Positions 15,823 through 27,072 are shown, counted from the stretch's first letter. The stretch: DNA of 28,143 bases from Plakobranchus ocellatus (GCA_019648995.1 BLXT01007159.1:571764-599906), one strand, 5' to 3'. A program made the numbers and translations. The notes: generated by a model from the sequence alone, not told the origin.

Positions 15823-17863
15823 AAAAATACTGCTTAGTACTTTCCAATAAAAAGAAATAGTATCCACTATTGTCCCAAGTCGTAATTGTTTTGTTTTTAG
15901 CGACTAGTTTAGTGATTGAGATCATTCATATCCCATAGACTCAATATTCAAGCAAGGTCCCTTCAAATGTATGGATTAGTCGGCAGAAAGGCCTAAAGAC
16001 CAACAAGTACACCATAAATCTGCCAGTTTGTAAACCTTCAAATTTTGACTTCTGTAGTGATGTGTGTATACCTGTGTCTTAATATATTGCATCCCTTGGG
16101 TGAACTAAAATAGGTTAATAAAAGCGTGCATTTTACACTTTTTACATAAATACAACCAATCCAAGCAACCACAGGTAAGTCAATGGTGGCTATTTGTTGT
16201 TCTTGTAGGCCAATATTCTTATAAAACTTTCACTGCAATGAAATTTAGGAAACCCAATTAAAGAATTCGTTAATAAATGACAATGCAGCTTCAGCATAGG
16301 CAACCCAATTTACTGTGGGCTTTAAGAGTAGTTTTGCCTGTAATTTACAATACAGTGAAAATGAAGTACGTCTACTCATTCCACTTTGAGGATTACCCAA
16401 AAAAGATTTGGATGGACGATTTTTTTTAATACTTTAATTATTAAATTAGGATCGTTCATGCATATCCACAACTAAATAAAAGTTAGGTTAAAAGGATAGC
16501 TTTCACAGTGACAAAAGCTTGGAAANCCCAGACAAAAAGATTAAGATGAAGGTAAGGATGCAAATTATCACCTTTAATTTTGTGTTAGTATTGTTACTTA
16601 AGAAGTAGATGACAGATTGTCAGAAATTAACTACAGGAAGGTGAATATTTTTAAAATAAATTTTAATTGGATGTTTTGATTTGTATAAAGGAATGCTTTG
16701 TGTTATAAGAAATTAGAAAAATAAACAAAAATGTTCAGAGGAAAAATTAAAATTTCAGTGCCCACAATGTACTTTACTTGAGTTAATATTTCGGTTAAAA
16801 ATTTAATCTGGTCCAGATTCTTGCCTTTAACCTTACTCTTTTGTAGTTTCTGTTTAATATAAAGTATAAAGACATACACAGATTCATATAGCACCATCTC
16901 TGCTCTTGTTAAACTTTTCTCAACTGCCTGCAGGTTGAAGAAGAGTAATAGTTTGTGTTGAAAAACGAGTCTAGGAATTTTGAGTGCTTTTAAATTTTCA
17001 TGGGCCACGTGCATGAGGAAAATTTTTTTTATAGGACCTTGCTATGTCATTTGAGTTTTGAAGATGGTATTATGATTTCAGTTTCAGTGCGGCAGTATCT
17101 CTTATGGATCCACAAGCAAAGTCACATCTCTTCTACAAATGGGTGAAATAAATTTGCTTAAGATAACTATAAGCTAATCAATTCGTTTCCAAAGATTTTT
17201 TCTGACGAAGAATATACTATACACACACACATATACTCCTGTGTGTATATGTATTATTAAAAAAATAGTTTTTGGGAGGCAATTATGCTTATTGTACGCA
17301 ATTGGCACTGCTTTGATTACTGTCACCTACTGTGACAAGAGTTGCAAATGGTGTACAGTTTGTTTTACATGTCTAAATCTGTAGAGCATCGTACACAGGC
17401 AATATTATTACGAAAAAATAAATATTTAAAGAAATATGATTAAAAATGGACAACGATGTCCAATTTCATACAAGAGGGATGAAAATAGCTTCCTCTTCAA
17501 AATGCAGCGTCTTGGCCGCAGAATCTGATTATTTTGTGAGTTCAATAAAGTGGACAAGAGAGTTTGCCAAAGTTAAAAAAGGCAATGAAAAATATATTAA
17601 ATTTAAAATACATTTTTTTTAAAATCATACGATGATTGTATCATCTTGGCCTGGAAGGACGCTACAAAACAAACAATAAAAAAAAAACCGAATAAACGTT
17701 CAAATATGAAGAGGCAAAATGTGTCTTAAGTGACAGTTTTGGATCTAGATTTCTGGCTCTGTGATACATGTATAATAGATCTAACCTAGATTCAAGATCT
17801 AATCTAGATATCGTACGAGTATTTAAGTACTTCAACTCCATGGGGGCAATATTTCTTTTTTAA

Positions 17864-18466
17864 AATACTGCATTTAACTCCACAAAGTCAGAGAGAATGC
17901 GAAATGCAAAAAATTTAACAAAGCTAAACCGAGATAGGTCTAGAGCACTAGATTTAAACGAGTTGTCTATAACTAACCAAGACGAAAATTTGGACCCAGA
18001 TATCAACCTGTTCTCTACAGATCTAACGGCTCTAAAACCAGAAGCAGCTGTTCTCCGAGATCTAAATCAAAATAAACCTACAGTAGATCAAGTTCTAGAT
18101 ATCTTGATAAAGATATTCTGCAATAGAAACTCACAATCGAGCCCAAAAGCACAATTTATGTCAATTTTGCGCAGCAAAACTATGGACTTGAGAGACAAGC
18201 TCTGTTGCTCCAACGGCCAGAACTCCTCCTCTTCAAAAGTTTCAAACACAACTATGATGACAAAATCACCTAAAAAAAAAATGGTCATCCATCAACAAAT
18301 AAACCTCATTCACCACTTAGTGAAGAGACACAGACCAAGATTTTTACATGAATCTACTCCTGCTATCCAACTCTACATGACTTATACCTCACCGATATTC
18401 AATTGGGCTCTCTCATTTTGTCATTGGAGATTCATACCTTCTTTTTCAAAACAGCAAAAAATTTGA
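17864..18466 (+). CDS. unassigned open frame of about 200 codons
   Basis: The frame is open from 17864, first ATG at 17897, and ends at 18464-18466 after 189 residues. The first ~130 residues look protein-like and charged (DLNELSITNQDENLDPDINL, ALKPEAAVLRDLNQNKPTVD, then MDLRDKLCC). An A10 run near 18272 follows KSPKKK, after which the frame turns into less protein-like sequence. The next frame instead reads HSPLSEETQTKIFT and later TQFWGPPFGNC, so a frameshift there is likely. GTCAG at 17887-17891 could be a splice acceptor. I do not recognise it; a retroelement or transposon ORF1 remnant is possible. Confidence 0.35.
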   Translation, partial: NTAFNSTKSERMRNAKNLTKLNRDRSRALDLNELSITNQDENLDPDINLFSTDLTALKPEAAVLRDLNQNKPTVDQVLDILIKIFCNRNSQSSPKAQFMSILRSKTMDLRDKLCCSNGQNSSSSKVSNTTMMTKSPKKKMVIHQQINLIHHLVKRHRPRFLHESTPAIQLYMTYTSPIFNWALSFCHWRFIPSFSKQQKI

Positions 18467-18502
18467 CACAATTTTGGGGTCCACCTTTTGGGAATTGCTC
18501 AT
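18465..18502 (+). repeat. dispersed 38-bp repeat, copy 2
   Basis: It is nearly identical to 2683-2720 and lies at the 3' end of the unassigned open frame at 17864-18466. The flanks of the two copies do not align, except that both continue into A/T-rich sequence. Confidence 0.65.
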
Positions 18503-18927
18503 TTATATATCTTATCTTTTCATAAGTGAGGCCACAATATGGATTTTAATCTTTTAAAAAATAATATTGAGTGTTTTGCGAATTGTTTTGATTTTGGTTT
18601 TGTGCATTTTGTCAGTTGACAAAAAGGTGATCTCCTGCTTTCCAGTCCTCATTAAGAAAGGGTGTTGGTGATAGGCTTGAATTTGGACTGTAGTTATTTT
18701 ATTTCAAGGAAAGATTTATTTCTTGTGCTATTTGAAACTACTAATGTCTTGCTAATAAATTTCTTACATACTTCTGGACCAATCATTCAGAACATACATA
18801 CATTTTATGATTGTGTATTTATTTCAAAAGAATGTGGCATTGGATTAACTTGTCAGTCTTAAAGCATTTTCATTATATGAAATTTTATACTTTGTTCCAT
18901 CCACAACTGTTATTTAAATACCCACTG

Positions 18928-19435
18928 TGCAAGATTTATCTACTTACTACTATCCTGGCACTGTTTTCTGGCCTTAAATTTCTGGGCAAAGCGCACACCA
19001 GTAATAAAAAAACGGGTTTAAGGTGTTTTTACATGTTGAACTTCATGGATCTTGAGGATGTCACTTGGAAAAAAAATTCCATCCATTTTTTTAAATCAAT
19101 GTTGATTTATTTTGCGGGCATACTAGTCATTGTATTTCAAGGAAAGATTAATTTCCTGTTTCATATGTTATGGTTCCACTCACCTGTTTGTAGAATAAGT
19201 TATATATAATTAGTTTTTTACAAATCTCAAATAAATATTCTGCAAGATTTATCCACTACATTCTGGCATGAATTTCTAGTCTTTAATATCTGCTCAACGT
19301 GTACATCGGAATCAAAAAAGATTATTAGATATTTTTACCTGTAGAAATTCACAGAGCTTGCAGATAACATCTGAAAAAACAAAATTTCTTCTGGTTTTTT
19401 TTTTACATTAATGTGGATTTATTTTGCAAAGATAT
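18928..19435. repeat. diverged tandem duplication beside the polymerase 3' end
   Basis: 18928-19122 and 19241-19435 share TGCAAGATTTATC at the left, TTTTTAC then GTTGA/TAGAA-TTCA in the middle, and GATTTATTTTGC at the right, at a period near 313 bp. Each right end holds TTTATT, which is AATAAA on the polymerase strand (19418-19423 in the nearer copy). Confidence 0.65.
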
Positions 19436-19541
19436 GCAGCTGCATGTCCTTTTACTTCTGTTTTGAACAAGTGCATAAAGACTTTCTTCACATCACAGAC
19501 TCTCGAACTCTCAATCTAGCTTATTCTATAGCATAGCTTGC

Positions 19542-19681
19542 TCAAAATGGTCTTGATAAGATTGCCTCCAGGTCTCGTGATTTCTCTAGAAAACTATAGC
19601 TGGCTTTAAAAACTCTCATGATCCTTGTAAAAACATGCAAGTCATACACTGATCTGGCTGTGTTGCTGCCTTCAAATGGCT
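19542..19681 (-). CDS. poly(A) polymerase terminal coding exon
   Basis: Acceptor ACACACAG precedes 19681. With the G from the previous exon the frame reads EPFEGSNTARSVYDLHVF and ends SRDLEAILSRPF, then TGA at 19542-19544. EPF-G-NTARSV is the diagnostic end of the PAP-associated domain in GLD2-type enzymes. The intron before it is 3993 nt and contains a MITE. A possible AATAAA on this strand lies at 19418-19423. Confidence 0.9.
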
Positions 19682-22600
19682 CTGTGTGTAGATTAGAAAG
19701 AAAAAAAGTGGCAATATGGATTAATTGATGCAGTCTTTCAACCTTGGTAAATGAGAGAAATATTTCTTTACCAGTTCTAAAAAAGAATTCAGTCAAATTG
19801 TTTGTATCTTACACTGAAACAGTAAGTCAATTTGTTGTTGACATTTGAATGTTTAAAATATTTTTCAAAGCATTTGAAAGATTAAAAAAAAAAATTCAAC
19901 ACAGGGGTTGGTGGTTTTTTTTTTTTTTTTCATTGCCAAGTTCTGTATCCTTAAGTGGAAGGAGAGTCAAGATTATAGGTTAGGTACATTAATTTTAAAG
20001 GAGACCTGTATAGTGACATAAAGCATGTAGGGCTTACTGAGAAATGGCAGATGTAGTTTCTAAAATAAAAATTGTGGTTGATGCAGCATTTTCTTTTGTT
20101 CAAGTATTGTTCAACAGTTCAAGCTTGTCTAACCATATAAATTCATATATGAAGAGAAAAAAAACTTGATTTCCTAACAGCAATTAATCAAAAATGCAAA
20201 TGGTATTTGGTAATCAATTCAGTTTTGACATCAACATAAAAAATATTGGTATTGATACTAAAATTTGCGGATTTTCAAACTTGTACACAATCCCTGGCTC
20301 TCCTGAGTTAATAAAGAGTTATTCAGTTGACTACAATAAATAAGCAACTAATTGAAGATAAGGACAAATACCATATCCAAGCTTGGTATCTAGGCCTTTT
20401 GCTTCTTATCCTCACTATATAGCCCTTGGGGCAACTTCTGATCTCCGGATACTGACAGCTGGTGCCTTTTTAGAAAATAGGCCAAAAGATGCATACCAGT
20501 CTATGTTTCAAGATAAGGTTTTACGAAAGTATGCTTTACGATTACTTGAAGCCCATTTACAAAGGTTGCCAAATGGGGAGATCCTGTTTCAAGCTACCCA
20601 GAGAGCCTAAAGATTGTCATCTATTGCAAATACAATGCCGCAAAATTTGCTTCCGCTGCAATTTTCTTTTATACTGCTGGCAATATCAGCGTACCAAAAT
20701 AAACTTCATGGCTCCGCTGACTTGAAGCAACATTGCCAATGCCTTTTTCTGAGGCACAGTTCAAGGATGTGGGCTACCAGTAAGCAAACGAAGTAGATAA
20801 GGCCTGAAGGAGAACAAAACGGCAAGGACAGGGAGGAGAAGAGCTGAAAGAGCTTCAAGAATACCCTTTTCATGCTGCAGGGGTGTTGTTGCCTCATGAG
20901 GCAGCAGCAAGAGGGTGATTTCGTAAAAATTAATTACTTTTGTCCCATTTCTAAATTTTATTCAACAACAACCACCTAAATACATTTCTCTATTACTAAT
21001 TGGCCAAGCATCGAAATTCACACTGTATGTGGTTCTGAATATTTTGTTCAACTTAAGGCTTTGAAGAATTAAAAAACAAAATATTACATGTAGTTTTTCC
21101 TTTGAAAAAAAATTAGTAATGCTGTTTGTGTTTAAACCACTAATTTTTAAAAATCATTAAAGGAAAAAAAAAAAATTTTAATTGAAATGTCAAAAGATTC
21201 ATTTGACAAAATCTTTTATAGGGCCACTGATGACTCATCAAATTTTATTTGTGTGACAAATGGTTGCCGTGAGCGTGAATTGAATTTGGATCTAGATTTA
21301 GATCTACACTTGGTATGGACTATATTGCGCTTTGATCTTGTTATTTGTAATGCTTGGTCAGATTTTGAGAAGGTTTAGATTAGACCTACTTTCAGTTCAG
21401 AAGAACTATCTTGGTTTTGGTTTGTTTACCCTTTTAGATCTAGGAAGTTCTAGAAGGTCTCAAAGTGTGGGGTGAACATTTTGTTTACAGGGTTATTAGA
21501 TCAAAACAATAGTGAGTGTGTCATGTGGTGAAGTTGGATTGGCTAATATTTTTAGCTAACTTTGATGACCCAGTCCACCATTTAGCTGTGATTTCAGGTC
21601 TCTGTTCACTCATTTTCTCTCATAGGCCACAATCAGATGCTTAAGCAAATTAAAATGAAGGTAAATGATTGATTGATTATTGGTACACCCAGTCCACCAT
21701 TAACCTATGCTGGACAGTGTAGAGGCTGTCAAGTGCCTTTCTTTGTCCTCTGTAGCAGAGTATAACTAGGTCAGGTCTGACACGTACAACTGTTGCGGCT
21801 CTGACACTTACAATTGTTGCAGCATACACTACAGAGAAGAGGAGCAGCAGATTTGTCATGTTGGTAGCAGTGTCATTTGAGTCTAAGGCATGGGCGTGCT
21901 TGAAAAGATTTTAAGCCTCTTAAAAAAAGGATATGTGTGCTCTTTGTATCAGTATATGGAAGCAAAGATAGCCTACAGCAGGACCTACTGGTTTAACCAT
22001 TTACAGTAGGCATAACAATGCTGCCCTGTGGTTGACTCAGTCATGCAGTGTTATGAAAATTGATTTATCTCACAATCATCATGGGAAAAATGAGTGTGCC
22101 TTCTGATGATAGCCTTTTGCTTAGCATCACTCATACTTCCTTCAGAATTGCTGCAATCTGATTAACAATGACATCAAGCTTACAGGTTCTTTTGAATTTT
22201 AATCATTATTTAAATATAAATTTTTATATACAAGCTGATATTATTTTAAATCAACCTTTTTAATTTACCTCAAAAGTGTCAAGTACGCAGATTTTTAATT
22301 GTCACTGTTACCCAGCATTAAAAACTTCACTATACAAACAAAAAGGATAGATTTCTAGTTGCTGCAAATAAGAACAAGACCACCAGCTATGTCACTGCTC
22401 AGCAATCTGCGAGTGGAACATAAATTGGATACACACTAGGGAAGCAAACTTTTCTATTTTCTATGCAAACTTGTGCTGGATACGATAACACAAGGAAATA
22501 TTGAAAACAATTACTAAAAGTGACGGTCTTTCCACAAATTGCTTTGGAAATTTCTAAAATATTGGTTTCTTTTTTGGCAACTTTTTTCAATTTTCGGCGT

Positions 22601-22961
22601 TTCAATTTGCAAATGTGTGTGGTTCCACATCATTGACTTTAGGAACTAAAAATTGCTAGGTCTAGGCCATTTGGCTTGCTGTGATGTGATATACAATGTT
22701 GCTGATCAATTGTCGTATTTTAATGATTATGCACAAAGACAGCATGTTTTGAGAGGATGTGAGATAGCACATCAGTTTCACAGTCATTTACACTACATTA
22801 CTTGCAGTTTTGCAGGCTGACTAAAAACACGCAACTCATTATCACCATATGGGCATACTACAAAATTATAATCACTGCAAATACTGAGAGTTCTACACGA
22901 TTAATAAAGAAGAAAGAAATTACAAAAACTAGCAAAATTAGAAGTACTGAAGATACTGTCC

Positions 22962-22995
<34 letters not shown>

Positions 22996-24323
22996 AAAGA
23001 CTTTTCATTCCATTTTTCTTTTTTTACCATGTGTAGCGGTCTGACAAAATGAGTCAACTTGCAGTTTTGCATGATTGACTTTAAATGAAAACCATTATCT
23101 AGAGGGGTGAAAACTACTCACCATGCAAAAGACTTTTGGTACATAAAGCATTGAGAATTTTTGCTTCTTAATATTTCGAGTTGATCTCAGTGACGTAGAC
23201 CCGCAACTTGACTCATTTTGTCAGACCACAACACATATAAGCCGTGAGTCTCGTTATAAGAGGATTGCAATGTGGTAGACACTGTACTATCTGTGTTCCA
23301 CTTACTAATAAAGGATGGACGTTACTCTGAATTAAAAATGGCAGATTGTGATGGTAGGATAAATGAGAAAACTCTAATTTACAAAAACACATATTGAACA
23401 AACTTGACATAAAAGATAAACAAGATACAAAGTGGATCAATTAATTAAATGTGAGAGTAATCGAAAGCCATTTTTTTTTTAAACTGTATCTCTGTAACAC
23501 TGCCTTTGATTTTGAAAAAGTAAATTGAAAGTATAACTTATTATACCAAAGGAATATGGCTAAAACCTAAAATTATTTGTATGCTATAGCCAACATCGCC
23601 CCAACAATCATAGGAAGTAACAATAGGTAATAACTGTGTTAACAAAATTCCTTATGCATTGATTTCATACCCACCTTCAATGTTGAGATATTTCCACTGC
23701 ATGCTGTCTCCTAAAGTTCTCACCTCATTGCGGTTGACACACTTTCCTTTCCGAATACTGATCACATGAGTTCCGTATCTGGACAAAGAGAGTATAACAT
23801 TCTAACCAAGAGATTCTATTTGGGAATCTTTTATTGAAAACAAAAGAAAATTATTGACATCAATAAAACATTTTATGATTTAATTCTAGTCTCGGATTTT
23901 ATTAATTTGCCCATTTCGTTTTTTTTTTTGTAATACTTGCTCCATATGTTAACACTGTTTTGCTATTTTTTAGGTGGGTTATCTTTACATTATGCACATC
24001 ATAATGGCCCATAGTGTGCAGCTCGTTTCCATGACATGCTAGGTACGTCAAGACAGTAATTTGGGACTTTTTGTCAAATAGATTTTAAAAATGTATGCTG
24101 TATGTCACAATTTCAAGAGAGCCATAGGAAACATATGAGGTAGAAGATGAATACTCTACAAAAATTATAAAATAAGGCACACATACGAGAACACATAGGT
24201 GTAATAGTTCAGGAATCCAAGAAAAAGCTCTCCTAATGTTGCCTGATTCTTAGATGTAAAGTTGGCTTTTTCTTGCAAACTCAATGATAGTTTTCTCACA
24301 TCTGTTTTTGAGGAAAACATCTC
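19542..24323 (-). CDS. GLD2/TENT2-type poly(A) polymerase, C-terminal part (three exons)
   Basis: Exons 24187-24323, 23675-23778 and 19542-19681 (- strand) join in frame at GT/AG sites to give 126 residues and a TGA stop. The product is the C-terminus of a non-canonical poly(A) polymerase, an enzyme that adds A (or U) residues to RNA 3' ends in the cytoplasm. The PAP-associated domain shows in order: LGELFLGFLNYY, HVISIRKGK, MQWKYLNIEEPFEGSNTARS, and a final helix ending SRDLEAILSRPF. The EEPF(D/E)G-NTAR block followed by a DL-xIL tail resembles GLD2/TENT2 more than MTPAP, TUT1 or TUT4/7. The catalytic nucleotidyltransferase domain with its aspartates is not in the window and must lie to the right. 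I found no further upstream exon up to 28143. Subfamily assignment is inference. Confidence 0.88.
20362..20796 (+). pseudogene. open frame with one stop, unidentified
   Basis: One frame runs about 144 codons with a single internal TAA at 20608-20610. It begins GQIPYPSLVSRPF and includes YIALGATSDLRILTAGAFLE and KDAYQSMFQDKVLRKYALRL before the stop, then LLPLQFSFILLAISAYQNKL and CLFLRHSSRMWATSKQTK. No ATG begins it. Further frames up to 20910 also look coding-like. I cannot assign it. It opposes the polymerase gene and may be a retroelement remnant. Confidence 0.4.
21776..21823 (+). repeat. 24-bp imperfect tandem pair
   Basis: TCTGACACGTACAACTGTTG plus CGGC is followed at once by TCTGACACTTACAATTGTTG plus CAGC; three differences in 24. 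Confidence 0.75.
22962..22995. repeat. TA dinucleotide microsatellite
   Basis: About 17 TA units with one CA interruption near the left end, 42 bp from the MITE. Confidence 0.9.
23038..23227. mobile_element. 190-bp MITE with 25-bp terminal inverted repeats
   Basis: The left end GGTCTGACAAAATGAGTCAA (continuing CTTGC) at 23038-23062 is the reverse complement of 23203-23227 with one mismatch. There is no coding content inside. Ends of 25 bp, a size of 190 bp and AT-rich filler fit a non-autonomous DNA transposon. I could not see a clear target duplication (flanks GTGTAGC and ACAACAC), so the superfamily is open. Confidence 0.8.
23675..23778 (-). CDS. poly(A) polymerase exon (central PAP-associated domain)
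   Basis: The exon follows acceptor TTTGTCCAG and ends at donor GAAG|GTGGGT. It encodes YGTHVISIRKGKCVNRNEVR, then a TLGDSMQWKYLNIE segment. The ISIRKG stretch and the WKY-x-IEE run-up match the region where related enzymes read ISVREG and W-YI-VEEPF. The intron to the previous exon is 408 nt. Confidence 0.88.
24187..24323 (-). CDS. poly(A) polymerase exon (start of PAP-associated domain)
   Basis: Acceptor CTTTCAG precedes 24323 and donor GTATGT follows 24187. The exon reads EMFSSKTDVRKLSLSLQEKA through NQATLGELFLGFLNYYTYVF and leaves two bases (TC) that complete a Ser codon with the next exon. LGEL-LGF-YY is the signature opening of the PAP-associated domain. Confidence 0.88.
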
Positions 24324-24473
24324 CTGAAAGAAAAGCAAAAAATAATATCTTTAATCTCTGACACTGGCACCAGTAGATATTATATTACACACTCTAAATA
24401 TTTCACTATAGTAACATCTAAGTGTCCATTCTTAAACCCTTTTATGCTTTTCTTTTTGCCCCAGTGTGCCATA

Positions 24474-24640
24474 CAGTGGAACCAATTTTTAACTACAGCT
24501 TCAATAACGACAACTATTGCTATAATGGAAGTTAAAAAAGCCCTGTTTTCTTTATAGCCATATAATTTATTTTTATGAATAAAGAGTATCAAATCGTTTC
24601 TCTTAATAACAAGGATAATGAAATTGATGAAATAGCATGA
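24474..24640 (+). mobile_element. decayed pogo/Tigger-like MITE
   Basis: After TA the sequence starts CAGTGGAACC, the usual end of pogo/Tigger elements. AATAACGACAACTATTGCTA, then TAATGGAAGT, follow the ATAACG-repeat style of such non-autonomous copies. A right inverted end is not clear; CTTAATAACAAGGATAA near 24600-24620 may be its remains. Confidence 0.45.
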
Positions 24641-27072
24641 CATCGGCCCATCAACTAATGGCATATACGCATGTGAACTTTGCAGCATATGCCTATGTAT
24701 TTTTCCCTGCCTGGTAAGACAAGCTGAGTGAGAACAGCTTATAAACCAAATGAGTCTAGATACCCTTAATCTGAATTATTCCATCCTCTTTTGGTCACAA
24801 TATTAAAATATATTTGATTGGATGTTTCTATGAATATTAAGCAATAAACTTGAGGATTTTTCATGGTTCCAAAGCTATGATATTGTGAATGAAAGAAGCA
24901 CTGTGTTTGTAGGTTGCTTGCATCATAACCAGACATGTGGGGGTGTGGTCTGTTTCTCACTGATATTAGAGATACGACTTAGGCCTACATTTACTATTAT
25001 AAATATTTTAGTATTTTAGCACCAGGACAGATGCTAACGCGTGTACAATAAGTGATTGAATATTGTTTTGTTCTTTGGCTGGATTCTGTTGCTTGGTCAA
25101 TGTTTCTTATATATATATCACACCCCCCCCCCTTTGGAAAAGTATAGATTTGTCTACTATTACTAATAATGCTTCCCATTGTGTAAGCTAATCGTCTTCT
25201 ATTTCTTTATATTGTAATATCTCCTTCATCTTTTCCAAGCATCTTTGAGTCTAAGACTAAGCCAGAAGATAACTACAGCTTGGTTCCAAGAACAAATATG
25301 TAAGATGTGTATTGATTACTTAAGTTCCACTGCAATGTTCAGATGCTAACTTACACAGTATTAGCAAGAAAAGCTTGACTTGCCTATGAGGTGTAGTCAC
25401 AGTTTGAAAGAATAAAATAGATAAAAGGGTGAGGGTATTCAAGCAGCTCTGATTGGTAGAACTATCCATGAAGTAATCTTTGATATTTATACAACTAGCC
25501 TGATTACTACTCAGTAGGCCTACCCCTTTTTCAGCTATAAGTACAAGCCCACAAAATACAGTCTTTAGACAACTTGAACAGCTAATCTTGGTTTAATCTG
25601 TGTTTTATTGGGTGTGTTAGTGTTACACTGATCACTTCAAACATTCTTTTCCATTAGTTTTACTTTTCATTGGCAGGAAGTTCTGTCACACTGTATAATT
25701 TGTCCCTTATTTATATCGTTGAAACCCATATAAAACAAACATAAAATTCATCCAATTTGAAAAAAAATGCCTTTTATTCCACGGCACCAAGTGAGAGCTT
25801 TTCAAAAATGTATGATGATCATTAATTGTTTGTCTCTATCCTGCATCATATATGTAAATTTCTCACACCCATTATATTTTGCTTATATTTCTCTGCCACA
25901 CTCAGATTATGATAAACAGCAATCGGTGGCAACAACACACCGAGGATAGTCATTTCTTGTGATTTACGTAATGCTCTTGAATTAATTGAAAAGAGATATA
26001 GCAAAAAAAGCATTTGCAATTTCTCCTGCCCAGCAATCTAAAGAACAAAACTAACTTATCACCCTTGATCTTTGTGTTTTGTATAGTATTGCTATCGATG
26101 TTAACAATGCCCCTTTTCTTCATAGCCCCTCACATTACACCATGCCTTGCATAAAAAGTTCAAACCCATAGGTCTAGACCACACCAACCCTTCAACTCTT
26201 GCCTATGATCACCCAGCATGCATGCCAGAGTTGAACGATGATAGTGTGAGAGCCAAAAATGAGTAAATGAAACAAAAGTAACACCCAATTATTTTTGTCC
26301 TCCAGTGGACACACAAAAAAAAGCATATGGAAGATATTTCCTGCACACATTTTATGTTTTAGTGTATGTTTTTAGTGTTTTGTTTAGTGAATGTAAATAT
26401 GTTTTTAACAGGTGCAAAAAAATTAATAAATTTGATTTTGTGTGCATATTTCTCAAGGTGGACATTTAAAATGATTGCGTTTGATTACATTTTGTGTATT
26501 AAATCTTAAAATGTATAGCTCTCTGAACAAAATGACACCAAATTTATTTCACAAAAGTTTAAGCAGTATGTTTAATCTTTTATATTTAAAAAATGTCAAA
26601 ACTTCATGCTTTTGTCTCCCCTAGAAAAATGTGCAAAATTGAATGGATGCCTCAGTTTACGGCTTTCTTTCTCAAAAAGTTATCAATGTGGAACTTTGAA
26701 AAAATATAGATCTGCTCTTGGAAATACTTTTGATATAGGAAAACAAAATCAGCTGTCAGCCTTAGTTGAATAATAATGCTTCCTCAAAAGGGAGTTCTTA
26801 TCACTTTAAGGAAAAACTTCATTTTCAGGCTATATTTTGTGATTTGAAATGATATAACTTTTAAAAGTAAAAGAGCTGCAAGGCTGGTTCTTAGATCAAA
26901 TTTATCAAGAGCAGGCTCTTAAGAGAATAGGCTTATTTGTAAGATATAAAAATTACTTTGGGGGAACTTATTTTATTGTGCTTATGCTCCAGTTTTGTAA
27001 GACCTTATGTATGCAAAAGCATTTTCACCTTTTTATTGACTGTACTCAATAGAAAAATTCCATTGAGTCCAT
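24641..27072. other. AT-rich sequence, presumed upstream intron of the polymerase gene
   Basis: I searched both strands for the catalytic exons of the polymerase and found none. Short homopolymers (for example a C run near 25123) and no convincing repeat, RNA or coding feature. Confidence 0.5.

Larger units (their letters stand above)
14811..19541. other. region between the two convergent genes
   Basis: It contains a hairpin at 15738-15822, an unassigned open frame (17864-18466), the 38-bp repeat copy and a tandem duplication (18928-19435). 14850-15700 and 15850-17700 are AT-rich and hold nothing else I can support. The poly(A) polymerase 3' UTR occupies its right end. Confidence 0.7.
19682..23674 (-). 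other. poly(A) polymerase large intron
   Basis: This 3993-nt intron holds a broken open frame (20362-20796), a 24-bp tandem pair (21776-21823), a TA microsatellite (22962-22995) and a MITE (23038-23227). 19800-20340, 20900-21550 and 21870-22950 are otherwise featureless AT-rich sequence. Confidence 0.8.

Noticed and set aside
16703..17014. 103-codon minus-strand frame with a good-looking acceptor (CAACCTGCAG) before AVEKSLTRAEMVLYES
   Set aside because: The rest is AT-rich, K/I/F-dominated sequence, no family is recognised, and it does not join in phase to the polymerase exons.
17220..17255. CA/TG-rich inverted repeat as a regulatory hairpin
   Set aside because: Explained by a short ACAC microsatellite next to TGTG sequence.
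18811..19209. 132-codon open frame on the + strand
   Set aside because: AT-rich, falls in the tandem duplication and polymerase 3' region, and its duplicate does not keep the frame open.
24380..24688. 102-codon minus-strand frame upstream of the polymerase exon
   Set aside because: It overlaps the pogo-like repeat, shows no polymerase motifs, and does not lead in frame into the exon at 24323.
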